This document shows, one piece after another, positions 41,930-48,564 of a stretch of DNA of 64,000 bases; positions within the stretch are counted from its first letter, which is position 1; each line of letters starts with the position of its first letter. The translations under genes were made by a program, and so were the position numbers. The notes below the pieces were generated by a model. That model searched no databases and was not told where the DNA came from. It saw only the letters and a program-made list of their open reading frames with translations. The stretch is from NCBI RefSeq assembly GCF_013407145.1, contig NZ_CP026993.1, positions 890,590 to 954,589 of the forward strand, given 5' to 3'. This DNA comes from Nitrosopumilus cobalaminigenes. GTDB lineage: Archaea > Thermoproteota > Nitrososphaeria > Nitrososphaerales > Nitrosopumilaceae.

Positions 41930-42801
41930 ACAATTCTATCAAATGGCTTCATCACATAGGGAATTTCATTCAATAAATCCATCGAGGTCATATGTAATCC
42001 GAGCTTCTTTTGAGCGGATTTACCTGCCAATCCATTGATGAATGTTGCAGCAGCAGCAGATTCTAAAGGATTTCTATTATTTGACAATAATCCAGCAACT
42101 AATCCAGATAGAACATCACCAGTACCACCAACAGTCATTGCAGGAGTCTTTTTCTCATTGAGATAAGTAGTCGAGCCATTTGAAATCACATCAGTTGCAC
42201 CTTTTAGTAATACGGTAATTCCAAACTCTTTTGCTTTATTTTCAACAAGTTTGATTCTTTCATTTTTAGAGTTGGAGGGTGATTCACCAAACAATCTTTT
42301 AAACTCTCCAGCATGCGGAGTAACTACAACATTCTTGTTTGCCAATATGGGCAACACTTCAGGAATCAGAGCACTTGCATCTAAAGATAAACGAACATCT
42401 CTATCCAATAATGATTTAACAAAATGTAGCAAGGAATTTCTTTCTTGAATTGCCAACCCCATTCCAATTGTTGCAGAATGAAGATTGCGAGGTAATGCAC
42501 CAATAAGCTTGTTTACAGCACCCAAAGTTAGTTTTTGATCAACTAGAGGAATGACAATTAGATTTGGAGAAATAGCGCGAGTTGGAGTGACATTAATTTT
42601 AGGAACTGAAGTGTAAACAAGATCCGTGCCACATTTCAACGCGGCAAGTGAGGATAAAATTGGAGCTCCATGGTAGATGTAACTTCCACCTACAACCAAT
42701 GTAATTCCATTGTCACCTTTTCGTGATTTTGCTTTTCTAGCAGGAATGAATTTTTTTACAATAGATAAAGTTAGATTTTTTCTCACCATACAGAATATCA
42801 T
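41926..42801 (-). CDS. nnrD: ADP/ATP-dependent NAD(P)H-hydrate dehydratase
   Basis: 291 residues, ribokinase-like YjeF C-terminal domain. Repairs damaged NAD(P)H hydrates. The anion hole TVGGTGDVLSGLVAGLLSNN is diagnostic, with VVGGSYIYHGAPILSSLAAL, PHAGEFKRLFGE and VLLKGATDVIS. The epimerase domain of bifunctional Nnr proteins is absent. Initiation at MVRKNLTLS five residues in is an alternative. Overlaps the M20 gene by 4 bp. Confidence 0.9.
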   Translation of the reverse strand: MIFCMVRKNLTLSIVKKFIPARKAKSRKGDNGITLVVGGSYIYHGAPILSSLAALKCGTDLVYTSVPKINVTPTRAISPNLIVIPLVDQKLTLGAVNKLIGALPRNLHSATIGMGLAIQERNSLLHFVKSLLDRDVRLSLDASALIPEVLPILANKNVVVTPHAGEFKRLFGESPSNSKNERIKLVENKAKEFGITVLLKGATDVISNGSTTYLNEKKTPAMTVGGTGDVLSGLVAGLLSNNRNPLESAAAATFINGLAGKSAQKKLGLHMTSMDLLNEIPYVMKPFDRIV

Positions 42802-42839
42802 AGTAAATAGCCGAATAAATCTTGTTTTGTATTAAATGC

Positions 42840-43793
42840 CTAAGAAGATTTTTTGGTTGTTTTTTTAGCAGGTTTTTTGGTAGTCTTTGTAGTCTTTTTT
42901 GTTGTTTTTGAGGCAGATTTCTTGGTTGCCTTTGTAGATTTTTTAACAGTCTTTGTAGAAGGTTTTTTCTCAGTTTCAACAGATGGTGGTTTTTCAGTAG
43001 TTTTTCTAGCTGATCTGCCAAAAAAGGCTTTTCTTGCAAAACAAAGGTAAGTAGTATGACCAATGCCTTGAAAAGAATGTCGTGTTTTTCCTTCCCTAGC
43101 TTCGATATTTCGAATAATGTGTTCTGTTGATTCTATATCTGTAAATTCGTTTTCGACCAAAGCCATAGTTAATTTCTCTAACTGATTCATAGTTGGACAA
43201 ATTGCAAATATACTACCACTGCCTTTTAGCATCTTTCTAACTTGAGGAATTACAACCCATGGATCCCCCAAATCAATTAATGCTACATCCATATCTTCAA
43301 GAGGCATTTTTTTGGCAGTCTTTAAATCCAAATTGTGTTGTGTAACATATTTTGAAACTCCTGCTTTTTTGATATTTTTCTCAGCAATTTTCATAAATTT
43401 TTCATCCACATCAAATGTGTATACATGTCCACGAGGTTTTACAACACTTGCAACAAAAGAGGTCAAGGAACCACTTCCGGTTCCAATTTCTAAAATTTTT
43501 TGACCATCACCAATGCCGGCTCTTGCAATAATGTAACCAATATCTTTTGGATATACAATTTGAGTTCCATGTTGAATTCTCATCACATAGTCATACATCG
43601 TAGGTTCAAGAAGATAGACATACTTGTCCTTGTTTGTAATTAATTTGGAACCGTATTCTTTGCCAATTGCATCAGAATGTTTTAGGATTCCAATATGCGT
43701 ATGAAATGATTCATTTTTAGAAATTTTTGCCAACCATTTTTTTGAGTTATTATAGAAGAATAGTACTGGAGAATTTTGCTTAATTTTAGCCAT
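42840..43793 (-). CDS. trmI: tRNA (adenine-N1)-methyltransferase TrmI with basic tail
   Basis: Methylates A57/A58 of tRNA with SAM. 317 residues. The enzyme core has DIGYIIARAGIGDGQKILEI, GTGSGSLTSFVASVVKPRGH and DPWVVIPQVRKMLKGSGSIF. From about residue 262 a low-complexity Lys/Thr tail (units such as KKTTKTTKKPAKKTTKKSS) follows; this is unusual for the family and should add nucleic-acid affinity. It was checked that the tail is in frame with the core. Confidence 0.92.
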   Translation of the reverse strand: MAKIKQNSPVLFFYNNSKKWLAKISKNESFHTHIGILKHSDAIGKEYGSKLITNKDKYVYLLEPTMYDYVMRIQHGTQIVYPKDIGYIIARAGIGDGQKILEIGTGSGSLTSFVASVVKPRGHVYTFDVDEKFMKIAEKNIKKAGVSKYVTQHNLDLKTAKKMPLEDMDVALIDLGDPWVVIPQVRKMLKGSGSIFAICPTMNQLEKLTMALVENEFTDIESTEHIIRNIEAREGKTRHSFQGIGHTTYLCFARKAFFGRSARKTTEKPPSVETEKKPSTKTVKKSTKATKKSASKTTKKTTKTTKKPAKKTTKKSS

Positions 43794-43863
43794 ATATTTT
43801 GCCTAGAAATTTTAGATAAGAATCTACTGGTTTTTCTTGACGTTTTAACAATTAGTCAACATA

Positions 43864-43896
43864 GTAGTTTAGGTGGCACTATCCTAAAGAAACTAC
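43864..43896 (+). promoter_or_regulatory. Hairpin-forming sequence in the divergent promoter region
   Basis: GTAGTTTAGG (43864-43873) and CCTAAAGAAACTAC (43883-43896) pair over ten positions with a 4-base bulge; alternatively TTTAGG and CCTAAA form six perfect pairs around a 9-nt loop. It lies between trmI and the small basic protein and could be an operator or a 5' leader structure. Confidence 0.35.
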
Positions 43897-43906
43897 AAAG
43901 GTATAC

Positions 43907-44023
43907 ATGAACGACAGGAAGACAGTAGATATGACTAAGAAATTACCAAAGGGCCACAATATTGGCGGCGGCGCTAAACAGAAAAGACGCAAAGAGCAGA
44001 AACAAGAATCTAACAAAAACTAA
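43907..44023 (+). CDS. Small basic protein (38 or 30 aa)
   Basis: From ATG 43907: MNDRKTVDMTKKLPKGHNIG, then GGAKQKRRKEQKQESNKN. ATG 43931 would give a 30-residue form. Very basic with a GGG hinge, a composition seen in RNA-binding microproteins. A hairpin-forming sequence lies directly upstream (43864-43896). Confidence 0.55.
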   Translation: MNDRKTVDMTKKLPKGHNIGGGAKQKRRKEQKQESNKN

Positions 44024-44172
44024 ATCAATAAACCACAAATTAGTTAAAATCAATAATCCAACCCCAGGGTTTTTCTTGAAAGTTTAGTCAGAACCTGAAA
44101 TGATTTAAAATCATGCCTAAAAACAAGTTCATTTGCCTAAAAAATTATCAATAGGGTAAAATCAGCACCATC

Positions 44173-44271
44173 ATGAACACTTTAGATTATCTGATAAAAC
44201 AAAATGATCAAATTTCAATGTCAATGCCTGAATGTGATAACATTAACACTGACGGACAAGATGAGGAATAA
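44173..44271 (+). CDS. Small acidic protein (32 aa)
   Basis: MNTLDYLIKQNDQISMSMPE followed by CDNINTDGQDEE. Acidic, with one Cys; ends 3 bp before the next gene's ATG, so likely co-translated with it. Not recognised. Confidence 0.45.
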   Translation: MNTLDYLIKQNDQISMSMPECDNINTDGQDEE

Positions 44272-44274
44272 GAC

Positions 44275-44577
44275 ATGGTTGAAGCATCATTATCAAAACT
44301 GGATGACAAAGGAGTGTTCACCATTGTGAAAGTTGAAAATGTTGAAAAAAAAGTAGGGAAAGAAACCATCACAGAAATAAACATCGAAACTGAAGAAGAA
44401 TTTGACGGCGTAAAGAACTTCTATACTTCAAGAAAGATGATTGTATCAAAATTTTATGATGATGGGAAATCAACTACGCTAACTCAAGATATTCAAAAAG
44501 GTAAAAAACACAGAGTGAAAATAATTACGCAAAGGTTTGGTAATGGGAAAGAAGATTATGACATTGCAAAGTCATGA
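44275..44577 (+). CDS. Hypothetical beta-rich protein (100 aa)
   Basis: Not recognised. Strands VFTIVKVENVEKKVGKETIT, NFYTSRKMIVSKFYDDGKST and HRVKIITQRFGNGKEDYD suggest a small beta barrel. Possibly the second gene of a two-gene unit with the 32-residue acidic protein. No metal or membrane feature. Confidence 0.58.
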   Translation: MVEASLSKLDDKGVFTIVKVENVEKKVGKETITEINIETEEEFDGVKNFYTSRKMIVSKFYDDGKSTTLTQDIQKGKKHRVKIITQRFGNGKEDYDIAKS

Positions 44578-44664
44578 TTTTAGATTCTGAAAAACTCAGT
44601 TTTATCACTGTAAAACCAGATTAATATCAATAAGATTAATTTGATAAAATTATAGATATCAGGT

Positions 44665-44928
44665 ATGGCAGATTATGATCCAGATGGACGTCTTTTAATA
44701 TGCAGAGCTAAACAATTAGATGAAAAACCAACGAGATGCCACAATTGCGATAGTGAAGATATTCAACAAATAATGGAACATGTAGAAGGGGGAAGTTGGA
44801 TATGCATGGAGTGTAATTTTCTAAATTCATACGAACCGGTGATGAAGTTAACAAAGAACATGTCTTATTCCATGGTAAATTTAGGAAATGATGAGATTGT
44901 TTTTGTTGATGGGTGGGATTTTGAGTAA
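44665..44928 (+). CDS. Zinc-ribbon protein (87 aa)
   Basis: Two Cys pairs, TRCHNCDSED and WICMECNFLN, about 24 residues apart, form a zinc ribbon flanked by an acidic C-terminal tail (GNDEIVFVDGWDFE). N-terminal MADYDPDGRLLICRAKQLDE adds an extra Cys. Stand-alone gene on the plus strand. Role unknown. Confidence 0.65.
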   Translation: MADYDPDGRLLICRAKQLDEKPTRCHNCDSEDIQQIMEHVEGGSWICMECNFLNSYEPVMKLTKNMSYSMVNLGNDEIVFVDGWDFE

Positions 44929-44979
44929 ACCTCACATGGCATCAATAGGCTTAATTTGATAACTTTGGGGAGAAAATTC

Positions 44980-45087
44980 ATGAGTTTTAGAACAAGTGTG
45001 TTTTCAAGAAGAGAACTAGTGATAATTGTAGGAATTTCAGTCGTTGTTTCATCAATTTTGTATGTATCTTATGTCACAATGAGATAA
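44980..45087 (+). CDS. Single-pass membrane microprotein (35 aa)
   Basis: MSFRTSVFSRRELVIIVGIS followed by VVVSSILYVSYVTMR. A basic N-terminus and one helix of about 20 hydrophobic residues predict N-in, C-out insertion. It follows the zinc-ribbon gene by 51 bp on the same strand. Confidence 0.48.
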   Translation: MSFRTSVFSRRELVIIVGISVVVSSILYVSYVTMR

Positions 45088-45126
45088 TTGAAAATTCTTA
45101 AAAATAATTAGTAAAGATTAAGATTA

Positions 45127-45315
45127 TTGAATTTCAACTGCATCTTCCCATCTTGTAATTACAAAAGAAATGATATCGAAGAAGAAGAATTTCAAAAACA
45201 TTTGGAGGAAGAACACGGTAATGAAATTAAAGATATTTCTGAGAAAGAGAGCATACCAATTAAAATGGCAGAAATGATGACCATATCAAATTCCAAAGTA
45301 TTCATCAATTCATAA
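45127..45315 (+). CDS. C2H2-like zinc finger protein (62 aa)
   Basis: TTG start gives MNFNCIFPSCNYKRNDIEEE, then FQKHLEEEHGNEIKDI. Ligand pattern C-x4-C-x14-H-x4-H fits a single C2H2 finger. The C-terminal half is helical without Cys. One of three finger or ribbon proteins in a row at 44.6-45.8 kb. Confidence 0.55.
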   Translation: MNFNCIFPSCNYKRNDIEEEEFQKHLEEEHGNEIKDISEKESIPIKMAEMMTISNSKVFINS

Positions 45316-45366
45316 ATTTTAAAATCCAATACGCTTAAGTTCAGAATAATTTTAGAGATTTTAGAA

Positions 45367-45492
45367 TTGGAAGAAGAATATCGCAAAAAAATGATTAAGC
45401 AGAAAAAAGAATTTGAAGAATGGAAAAAGAAGGAAGGAGATTCAGATCTTTTGTTTAATAAAAAAGATAATAAGAAAAATAGTAAAAATTAG
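45367..45492 (+). CDS. Small charged protein (41 aa)
   Basis: TTG start: MEEEYRKKMIKQKKEFEEWK then KKEGDSDLLFNKKDNKKNSK. Highly charged helix, no motif. Coding is uncertain because A-rich sequence easily gives Lys-rich frames. Confidence 0.35.
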   Translation: MEEEYRKKMIKQKKEFEEWKKKEGDSDLLFNKKDNKKNSKN

Positions 45493-45539
45493 AATTTAAA
45501 TTCCAATATGTTTAAGTTGATAAATACATCAGAATAGAT

Positions 45540-45767
45540 ATGAATGAAATTTTTGTTTATTGTAAGACATGTAATAAAAAAGTAAAAGCAGTGATTTTAA
45601 CAAAACACGATGAAGAGTATGATGAAGTTACGGGCAGTCGTAAACTATATGGCATGGTTAGAATCTTACAGCACAACATAGGATTTAGAAAAAACTGTGA
45701 AGACACATCTCAAATCAAAGCAATAGTGGAATCAGATTCAAAAGATGATAACGGAGTAATGGTCTAA
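45540..45767 (+). CDS. Small protein with a CxxC pair (75 aa)
   Basis: Begins MNEIFVYCKTCNKKVKAVIL; later FRKNCEDTSQIKAIVESD. One CxxC pair plus a lone Cys; may bind zinc together with His in ILTKHDEEYDE. Not recognised. A gene-free stretch of about 400 bp with structured features follows. Confidence 0.52.
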   Translation: MNEIFVYCKTCNKKVKAVILTKHDEEYDEVTGSRKLYGMVRILQHNIGFRKNCEDTSQIKAIVESDSKDDNGVMV

Positions 45768-45810
45768 ACCACAACATTGTTTGTTACAGGATAATTCAAA
45801 GTGTTATTTA

Positions 45811-45920
45811 CCTCAAAAAGAAACAGCATATGCTGATGATTATTACAACGGGTTCTATCTGATTTCCTCAAATTTGATGAATATTGCCGAATAATGAAGC
45901 TGTTTTTCTTTTAGGCGAGG
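45811..45920 (+). ncRNA. Candidate structured RNA with long-range stem
   Basis: AAAAGAAACAGC (45816-45827) pairs with GCTGTTTTTCTTTT (45899-45912) over 12 bp with two bulged T, and outer CCTC (45811-45814) pairs with GAGG (45917-45920). The CAGC of the 5' arm can also pair with GCTG at 45832-45835 in a small local hairpin, so two states are possible. Inside are TGATGA, CTGA and TGATGA at C/D-box-like spacing. Strand and family unproven. Confidence 0.4.
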
Positions 45921-46013
45921 AAAATGTTGATCGGACGTTTAGAAATTTAACCTAAAAGTAATTATTTTTGATTCCGGTTTTTTAACAAAAACATCACCCT
46001 AAGAGAATCATTG

Positions 46014-46114
46014 AGTCAGAGACATCTCGCGGTGTTAGCTGGAAGAGCCCAATGCTCACATAAACTAGTTAATACATTTCAGAGTCTCCACAGTAAAGGA
46101 GACTGACTTTTTTT
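46014..46114 (+). ncRNA. Candidate small RNA ending in a hairpin and T-run
   Basis: AGTCAG (46014-46019) can pair with CTGACT (46103-46108); inside, TCTCC pairs with GGAGA around loop ACAGTAAA, and a hairpin around AGCTGG...CCA is possible further 5'. The sequence then runs into seven or eight T. Together this is a roughly 95-nt closed structure with an intrinsic-style terminator, before the gene at 46166. Confidence 0.4.
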
Positions 46115-46165
46115 CCGTGATGGGCACAAACAGTATTTTAATGCCAAACAAAGAACCATAGCAAA

Positions 46166-46486
46166 TTGACAGAAATTCAACTAGCAGGTTCAGGAGGATG
46201 GGTAAATGCAGATCTTACAGATGAACAAGTAACTAAATCAAAACTTGTACCAAACATAGACAAGCATTTTTTGTCATCACTTGAGAAACTTGACACAGCA
46301 AAAATGTCAAAGCATTTTTGCAATCAATGCAATTCAGAATTTGATGGTCCTACTCAGATACAAATTGAGGAACAACCTAACGAGGCTGTTGCAGACGGAT
46401 TAACTTTGATAGAGAGAGGGCAATACACTTGCCACAAATGCAACTCAATCATTGGAGAATACCGAGTATTTCAGAAAAAAGAATAG
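46166..46486 (+). CDS. Zinc-binding hypothetical protein (106 aa)
   Basis: TTG start gives MTEIQLAGSGGWVNADLTDE. Two Cys pairs, KHFCNQCNSEFDGPTQ and YTCHKCNSIIGEYR, at 40-residue spacing form a zinc ribbon. Not recognised. The 5' region carries the hairpin/T-run structure, so the gene could be controlled by attenuation; that is inference. Confidence 0.62.
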   Translation: MTEIQLAGSGGWVNADLTDEQVTKSKLVPNIDKHFLSSLEKLDTAKMSKHFCNQCNSEFDGPTQIQIEEQPNEAVADGLTLIERGQYTCHKCNSIIGEYRVFQKKE

Positions 46487-46536
46487 GGAAAATCTTTAAT
46501 TCTGAACTTTATTATTTTCATTCAGCCTAAATAATG

Positions 46537-46553
46537 CGTATTCATTAAATACG
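46537..46553 (+). promoter_or_regulatory. Perfect inverted repeat upstream of the 46573 gene
   Basis: CGTATT-CATTA-AATACG, arms at 46537-46542 and 46548-46553. Twenty bases before the start of the small zinc protein, at the position of a likely transcript start; could be an operator dyad. Confidence 0.35.
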
Positions 46554-46572
46554 GCAATTTTTTACAGACAAC

Positions 46573-46710
46573 ATGTCAAACCAAAAATGCGTATCATGTG
46601 GAATTGGTTTCTTTTCCCCAACAGGATCAGACAAATGTTCCAAATGTGCAGGTAAAGAATCAGAAGGCCATGGCGGACATGACTCTTGTGGTTGTGGACA
46701 CAGCCATTAA
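46573..46710 (+). CDS. Cys/His-rich zinc microprotein (45 aa)
   Basis: MSNQKCVSCGIGFFSPTGSD followed by KCSKCAGKESEGHGGHDSCG and CGHSH. The N-terminal zinc ribbon (CVSC, CSKC) is joined to a Gly/His/Cys tail that could bind another metal such as nickel, zinc or copper. Possible metal-storage or metallochaperone role (inference). Confidence 0.62.
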   Translation: MSNQKCVSCGIGFFSPTGSDKCSKCAGKESEGHGGHDSCGCGHSH

Positions 46711-46759
46711 TTCTTTTTTTCTATAATAGGGATATAACTAACAGAGGATAACTAAACTC

Positions 46760-47272
46760 ATGGCAAAAACATCTCAAGAAATGAAAGATTTGATTGAAGG
46801 ATTTATCAAAGTAACAAACATCAATTATGAAGATCAGACTAAAAAAATCAAGGAAAAAAGCCAAATTATTGACTGGCAATTTCATGTGGGAACAAATGTC
46901 ATAGTTAGTAAAAATGCCAACAGAGAAGACAGAATTCACGTAAACGTGAATATGCGATTTCCTCCTCAAGATTCAAAATTACTAGTAATGAAAAACCCAT
47001 CATTCTCTAAAGCAATTATGGAGATTAGTGAAATTTGTACAACGTGTGGTGTCGGACATCAGTGGATAAAAGATGGGGAAAATATTGCAGGTTTAGCAAT
47101 ATTCTCACATGTTGATGAAGAAAATCTAAACAGAGTGTCATTTCATAATACTTGGGATAATGTTGCAAGAGTATCAGGACATGTTCAAAAAATCTTACGA
47201 TCAAATTTCAGTGGTTTTTCAGCACAAAACAATACAACTGATGCAACAATAGACAAGTCAATGTACGGATAA
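46760..47272 (+). CDS. Hypothetical protein (170 aa)
   Basis: Helix-first alpha/beta protein: LIEGFIKVTNINYEDQTKKI, IIDWQFHVGTNVIVSKNANR, DRIHVNVNMRFPPQDSKLLV. A Cys pair ICTTCGVGHQWIKDGEN may bind metal with other residues. It faintly recalls DUF2299-type proteins. No membrane part. Followed 46 bp later by another plus-strand gene. Confidence 0.6.
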   Translation: MAKTSQEMKDLIEGFIKVTNINYEDQTKKIKEKSQIIDWQFHVGTNVIVSKNANREDRIHVNVNMRFPPQDSKLLVMKNPSFSKAIMEISEICTTCGVGHQWIKDGENIAGLAIFSHVDEENLNRVSFHNTWDNVARVSGHVQKILRSNFSGFSAQNNTTDATIDKSMYG

Positions 47273-47318
47273 TTTCATAAAATTTGAGATATCCAAGTAC
47301 CGAAATGAACATACACTA

Positions 47319-47639
47319 GTGAAATACAGCAAAAATGAAATGATATCTTTTGAACACAGAATTCTTAGCGAATACAGAATTAAAATAGCAAAAATTGAGA
47401 CACTTGCAAAATCCATAATGACTCATCATACTCCAAAAGGAGATGAAGCTAAAGGCGCTTCAGAATTTTTAGATGTTCTGATCAACGAGACAGACAAATT
47501 CTATGAGACCAATAGTACAATATTATCAAAAAATGGGAAAAGACCTCATGCTCGCTCACGTCTACCAGAAACTAAAGAATGGAATGAAAACGTAGAAGAA
47601 TTTTATGAGAAAAATCCACGAAGAAGACCTAGAAAATAA
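47319..47639 (+). CDS. Hypothetical helical protein (106 aa)
   Basis: GTG start: MKYSKNEMISFEHRILSEYR. Mostly helical and charged, ending in a strongly basic tail (EKNPRRRPRK). The tail would suit nucleic-acid contact. Not recognised. Convergent with the response-regulator gene, only 3 bp away. Confidence 0.58.
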   Translation: MKYSKNEMISFEHRILSEYRIKIAKIETLAKSIMTHHTPKGDEAKGASEFLDVLINETDKFYETNSTILSKNGKRPHARSRLPETKEWNENVEEFYEKNPRRRPRK

Positions 47640-47642
47640 TCA

Positions 47643-48236
47643 TCAAACAAGTTGAGATAGTTTTTGAATATGACTGACGTCATTTTTTGCTGCCAAGTCT
47701 AATGCCTCTTGCATCTCATTTTTGTATGCTTCAACATTTTTTTCATCGTTTTTAATAATTCTACATTCTTGAAGTACAGGTAATTCTTTGAAATTCTTGT
47801 ATTGATCATATGTCAGAATGCAAGTATATGATTTTGGATCATCTTTGAAGACATATTGAATTTTAAACGGCATTAAATTATGAGACTCCTCAAATATTGA
47901 CTCAACTAAGATATTTACGTCGACTGGTTTGAAAACAATTTTTGTAGGCTCTAATGATTCAATTTGATCATTCATAGACATTGGAGAGCCGCCAGTAACT
48001 ATAATGATAATACTATTGGGATCTATTTCTCTGATTTTTTTTAGTGCATATACTCCATCATATTCAGGCATCATCAAATCTAGCAATACTATATCAGGAT
48101 GTAATTGATTAAACAGTTCAACTCCTTCTAATCCATTGTATCCTTTTCCAACAACATCAATTCCATACATTTCTAAAAGTTCAGACATTGAAAAAACAAT
48201 GTCTTTGTTATCATCAACTACAATTACAGATGTCAA
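47643..48236 (-). CDS. Response regulator with unusual output region
   Basis: 197 residues. N-terminal receiver domain (about 1-115): VIVVDDNKDIVFSMSELLEM (acidic pair), DIVLLDLMMPEYDGVYALKK (phospho-acceptor Asp about 54) and KIVFKPVDVNILVESIFEES (conserved Lys). The C-terminal 80 residues (KIQYVFKDDPKSYTCILTYD) do not match a DNA-binding domain; archaeal regulators often lack one. It is probably part of a two-component signal path; no kinase is adjacent. Confidence 0.87.
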   Translation of the reverse strand: MTSVIVVDDNKDIVFSMSELLEMYGIDVVGKGYNGLEGVELFNQLHPDIVLLDLMMPEYDGVYALKKIREIDPNSIIIIVTGGSPMSMNDQIESLEPTKIVFKPVDVNILVESIFEESHNLMPFKIQYVFKDDPKSYTCILTYDQYKNFKELPVLQECRIIKNDEKNVEAYKNEMQEALDLAAKNDVSHIQKLSQLV

Positions 48237-48564
48237 ATTGATCCCATGCCCTTCCTAATTTCGATCAATTATGAAATTAAATGGTGTCTGTTTAGAAAAT
48301 AAATAACACATGAATAATATCTATTTGCGTACAAATATTTAAAATAACATATTCATACTTTGTATGAAAATATGAAACAAGTGTTTACACTCAATTTGCA
48401 ACAATTTGGAAAATACATACAGGATTTAGACAGTAATTTTCCAAACATTTATGACTAAATTACTTTTAATGGAAACCAATTGGTTTGCACGCCAAGATAC
48501 TTTTTCAGAGTTTCGGCTCTGTTGAGTATCCCTAGGGAGAGAACACTGTTTTCTCCCTAGGACA
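48237..48564. other. 328-bp gene-free stretch with a chain of inverted repeats
   Basis: Between the response regulator (starts 48236) and the end of argS (48565). Beyond a promoter-like A/T part (48240-48345), it holds six inverted repeats in sequence at 48348-48561. No open frame of interest. See the next entry. Confidence 0.6.
48348..48561 (+). ncRNA. Candidate structured RNA / multi-palindrome locus
   Basis: In order: CATAT-TCATAC-ttt-GTATGA-aa-ATATG (48348-48374); AGTGT-tt-ACACT (48380-48391); TTTGGAAAAT with ATTTTCCAAA (10 bp, loop about 21 nt, near 48405-48445); AAACCAATTGGTTT palindrome (48473-48486); GATACT...CAGAG-tttcgg-CTCTG...AGTATC (48496-48530); CCTAGGGAGA with TCTCCCTAGG (48531-48561). 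The last two hairpins are directly adjacent, as in compact RNAs. Strand unknown; it could also be a DNA site such as an operator array. Confidence 0.5.

Larger units (their letters stand above)
45768..46165. other. 398-bp gene-free stretch with two structured-RNA candidates
   Basis: No open frame of interest. It holds a long-range stem at 45811-45920 and a second structured block at 46014-46114 ending in a T-run. Both read on the plus strand; they may be separate small RNAs or parts of one longer leader for the 46166 gene. See the two entries that follow. Confidence 0.5.

Noticed and set aside
42840-43063. Separate Lys/Arg-rich gene opposite or within the TrmI tail
   Set aside because: The tail is in frame with the enzyme; other frames are by-products of the KT-rich codons.
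45834-45903. C/D box guide RNA (TGATGA, CTGA, TGATGA, CTGT)
   Set aside because: The last box is CTGT rather than CTGA and no terminal stem flanks the first and last boxes, so it is not listed as a C/D RNA, only noted within the structured candidate.
45768-46165. RNase P RNA or SRP RNA gene
   Set aside because: GAGGAAA near 45917 recalls the RNase P 5' motif, but the other conserved RNase P blocks and SRP helix-8 motif are not seen.
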